The notes beneath the pieces are model-generated. The model ran no database searches and was not told where the DNA came from. It worked only from the letters and a program-made list of their open reading frames with translations. A program made the position numbers and the translations under genes. A DNA stretch of 64,000 nt, taken from NCBI GenBank assembly GCA_963693305.1, contig OY855909.1:2330501-2394500 (forward strand), read 5' to 3'. Positions 61,648 through 64,000 of this stretch are shown in pieces. The DNA comes from Meandrina meandrites. Lineage: Eukaryota > Cnidaria > Anthozoa > Scleractinia > Meandrinidae. Each line of letters opens with the position of its first letter. The stretch's first letter is position 1.

Positions 61648-64000
61648 TCAGTCTAATGGAATGTCAAGCGTGCTGTTAACAACTTGGGATGGAGTTTGGC
61701 TTGACGAAAATGCATCACATGGAAGTACGTGGCTCAAATCGAAAGAATTTTCATCAGAGGGATCAAACATTTGTTGCAATAGAGTCATGACAGTTTCATC
61801 AGAAGCGTTCCCTGGTGTAAAGTCGCCTTCCTTCAACACGAACTTTAATACTTGAACCACAGTTTCACTGCTGATCCAAATCTGGAGGTGGCTCAGCATG
61901 TTCCACAAGTTTTCAAACATTTTTTCTGTGTTGTTAAAAGCCGTACCGGTCAGCTTATTTGTGACCTCCAGAAGAATATCATTCAGGCCGTGGTATCCAT
62001 GACCTGCAGTTGGACTGCTTCCTTGAGTCGCTTCCTTCGGGAGCAATGGAACTGTTGCCTTTTCTTCTCTCTGTCGTTCGTCAAAGTTACTATTGGAAAG
62101 GACTTCTTTAATTTCCCCATGTCGTTGGTCTGTGGTAGGGTTTGTAGACAGAGCTGCCTCGCTGCCTAGGACATTTTTCTCAGAAACGACTTTCTCCATT
62201 TTAACTTGACTTGAATCTCCTTGCTGTTGAATTAACTGCTTTGAAAATCGTATCGGATTCCTCATGATCTGTTCAACTTTCCCGGCGAGGAATTCCAGAA
62301 TCTCGGGGTCTTCGATGTAATCTACACCAAACAGATTGTATGATCTCACAAAGAAGTGTCTTAAGTCCTTCTTTGTGAGGGCTTCCAAAAGGTTTCCGAG
62401 AAGTCTCATCTCACAGTGTGCTCTATTACTTTCGGTCCACATCTCAGCACCGGTTTCTTCGATCGTCCGCAGAAGAATGTTCTTCAGATGAAATGTAACC
62501 AAGCTCTTCGGCTCAGTGACAAGATAAGCGCGATAATATCTCTTCATACAACGATAACACTCGCGCTGGATGTCGTTCATCTCCTGGCTTAGCAGGTATT
62601 CTGCGTGGGAAAAAGATATTCTGAAGTCGCAATCTGGATTGCCATTGTTCTTTTGGGACTTAACTACCAAGTGGTAGCCTTCCTGAATGACTTTGTTAAT
62701 GATGTCCGGCGAAGGCCATTTGCGGTCTCTCGAGATCCACTCCCTTGCAACCTTCGGCCATCCAAGAGATCTAAAGGCAGGAATGAAATCCATTCCACAT
62801 TTCACTCGGTCGCGGAGTTGTAATTTCATTTGCCGTGCTTGAATTTCGTTACTTTCTGTTCTTGTTCCGAACAGATATTCAACGAAGCGATTGTATATTG
62901 CTCTTATTTCAAGTTTGATTTTCCCATCTTCACCTGCACCATCTGTGTTGCTTGGTAGGCGTTTTGATGGAGACTCTCCTTCCTGCGGCCGTCGTTCTGG
63001 TTTTAACTCGTCTTCGTTCTCGCTGCTGTCTCCGTTGTTTCTCCCTTCAATCCTGTCTTCCGCGCCTTCATCCTTGTTTACTTGCTTATACATCAAGTTC
63101 TGTGTTAATTGAGAAGAGTTTTCCACAGAGTCTCGTGGCATTTTTGATTGGCTTGAAGTGGTTTCGTCTTCGACACTCTTTTCGCGCATGATAAATTGCC
63201 TATCATGATACACGCTTTCGTTTTGGGATCTATCCGCTCGAAGCTGTGCTTCGATCTTTTCACCTCTTTTGAAATTCCCCCGAGAAAACAAAACAGAGAG
63301 TATTTGGGGAAATTGGCAATCAGTCGAGCACAGTTGTCTCGCGACGTCTTTTAATAGTTCGACTCGATGTCTATACTTGTCGTCGATAGTGCCTCTGAGT
63401 GTACCCTTTATTTCAGCGACGTCCATAAAAATGGGAACATTTTCTGGTTCTTTCGATGTCAGCATGTCCCACTGTTTGCAAATCTGGGAAATTGTACCCA
63501 GCGACTGCGACATGTTAAGAGTAACAGCTGGGCTTCTGGCGCTGTTCTTCAGATGCGCAGTGAAAACAGATGAAAGCGTTTCTAGTGACGATATTTCCTG
63601 AGTCGCGCGGGTAACAATTTTCACTAAATTCGGTGATAGGAACCCAAAAATTGCATGATGGAAATTTTTTACAGCAGAGGTGGCCACGTAAGATTTGTTT
63701 TCCACTAGACAGGATTTCAACACAGGGTGATCGCCTCTTTTGATTCTGACGTGCAGTGGGTTCTCGAGTGAATATTCCAGCAGCTCCTCGCGAATCGTCA
63801 AGCTTGCAGAATTCGGAAAGATCATAATATCCACATCTCCAACATCACAGGGCTCGTAACACATTAACCCTTCAGCTGCGCTTCCGTAAGCCCGCATGAC
63901 GATGCGATTCTCAGTTTTGTCCAACTTTGACGACAGGTACTGTAGAAATACGGTTGTGAAGTCACTGCATTTCTTATACAACTTTCCATCTTCACTTCTC
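61648..64000 (-). CDS. Mab-21 / cGAS-like nucleotidyltransferase, intronless, N-terminus off window
   Basis: At least 784 residues. The frame is open to the window edge, with no ATG at its visible start (the codon at 63981 is TTG). The catalytic pattern is present: GS in AYGSAAEGL, DVDIM about 15 residues later, and a third Asp in GMDFIPAF. After it come the Mab-21 hallmarks SLGWPKVAREWISRDRKWPS, FRISFSHAEYLL and TFHLKNILLRTIEETGAEMW. About 350 residues, charged and partly disordered, separate the first and third acidic motifs, far more than in cGAS. A 200-residue acidic/Ser-rich tail ends LDIPLD. Family members sense nucleic acid and make cyclic dinucleotides, or are catalytically silent. 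It probably lies in an ABCC10 intron. Confidence 0.85.
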   Translation of the reverse strand, partial: RSEDGKLYKKCSDFTTVFLQYLSSKLDKTENRIVMRAYGSAAEGLMCYEPCDVGDVDIMIFPNSASLTIREELLEYSLENPLHVRIKRGDHPVLKSCLVENKSYVATSAVKNFHHAIFGFLSPNLVKIVTRATQEISSLETLSSVFTAHLKNSARSPAVTLNMSQSLGTISQICKQWDMLTSKEPENVPIFMDVAEIKGTLRGTIDDKYRHRVELLKDVARQLCSTDCQFPQILSVLFSRGNFKRGEKIEAQLRADRSQNESVYHDRQFIMREKSVEDETTSSQSKMPRDSVENSSQLTQNLMYKQVNKDEGAEDRIEGRNNGDSSENEDELKPERRPQEGESPSKRLPSNTDGAGEDGKIKLEIRAIYNRFVEYLFGTRTESNEIQARQMKLQLRDRVKCGMDFIPAFRSLGWPKVAREWISRDRKWPSPDIINKVIQEGYHLVVKSQKNNGNPDCDFRISFSHAEYLLSQEMNDIQRECYRCMKRYYRAYLVTEPKSLVTFHLKNILLRTIEETGAEMWTESNRAHCEMRLLGNLLEALTKKDLRHFFVRSYNLFGVDYIEDPEILEFLAGKVEQIMRNPIRFSKQLIQQQGDSSQVKMEKVVSEKNVLGSEAALSTNPTTDQRHGEIKEVLSNSNFDERQREEKATVPLLPKEATQGSSPTAGHGYHGLNDILLEVTNKLTGTAFNNTEKMFENLWNMLSHLQIWISSETVVQVLKFVLKEGDFTPGNASDETVMTLLQQMFDPSDENSFDLSHVLPCDAFSSSQTPSQVVNSTLDIPLD

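Noticed and set aside
61648..63981. A complete 777-residue gene starting at 63981
   Set aside because: The codon at 63981 is TTG and the frame stays open to the end of the window, so the N-terminus is missing.

Overview
The window is animal genomic DNA, most likely from an anthozoan cnidarian such as a stony coral or sea anemone. The evidence is intron-rich animal genes (TTC8, a tau-tubulin kinase, ABCC10), a Mab-21/cGAS-like gene of a kind expanded in cnidarians, many tRNA-derived SINEs and MITEs, and a complete Polinton/Maverick. The species call is an inference from gene content only.

Layout of the host genes. Positions 2088-9682 (+) hold the last seven coding exons of TTC8/BBS8, a ciliary BBSome subunit. 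Positions 12859-50388 (-) hold a ten-exon tau-tubulin kinase gene, convergent with TTC8. Its introns contain almost all of the mobile DNA. Positions 50800-61302 (+) hold the first 18 coding exons of an ABCC10/MRP7-type transporter, head-to-head with the kinase across about 410 bp. Positions 61648-64000 (-) hold an intronless Mab-21 / cGAS-like nucleotidyltransferase, apparently nested in an ABCC10 intron and open to the window edge.

The centrepiece is a 17,085-bp Polinton/Maverick at 19817-36901, inserted in kinase intron 5. It has 256-bp terminal inverted repeats that differ at one base by eye, and a CCTTG target duplication. It carries a full virus-like gene set with open frames: protein-primed PolB, retroviral-type integrase, packaging ATPase, adenain-like protease, double-jelly-roll major capsid, penton, collagen-like fibre and a phospholipase A2 protein. 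Three features stand out. First, four tandem genes beside the protease share one 45-residue Cys-containing N-terminal module, followed by a Gly-Gly site and then unrelated C-termini, one of which is the phospholipase. Three of the four also share a start-abutting TATATAGG promoter. Second, TATATA-type motifs lie within 0-10 bp of most start codons. Third, each terminal repeat is itself a large hairpin.

Other mobile DNA includes a Mutator-like element at 39255-43307 with PHD and FLYWCH domains, a 9-bp target duplication and a frameshift plus stop. A second long-TIR element lies at 6106-9495 with a 10-bp target duplication, and a 136-bp relative of it sits in ABCC10. There are Harbinger-, hAT- and mariner-like MITEs, foldback elements, several SINEs, and minisatellites of 28, 91 and 106 bp. 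Coordinates were read by eye. Exon borders follow GT/AG and reading phase, not transcripts.
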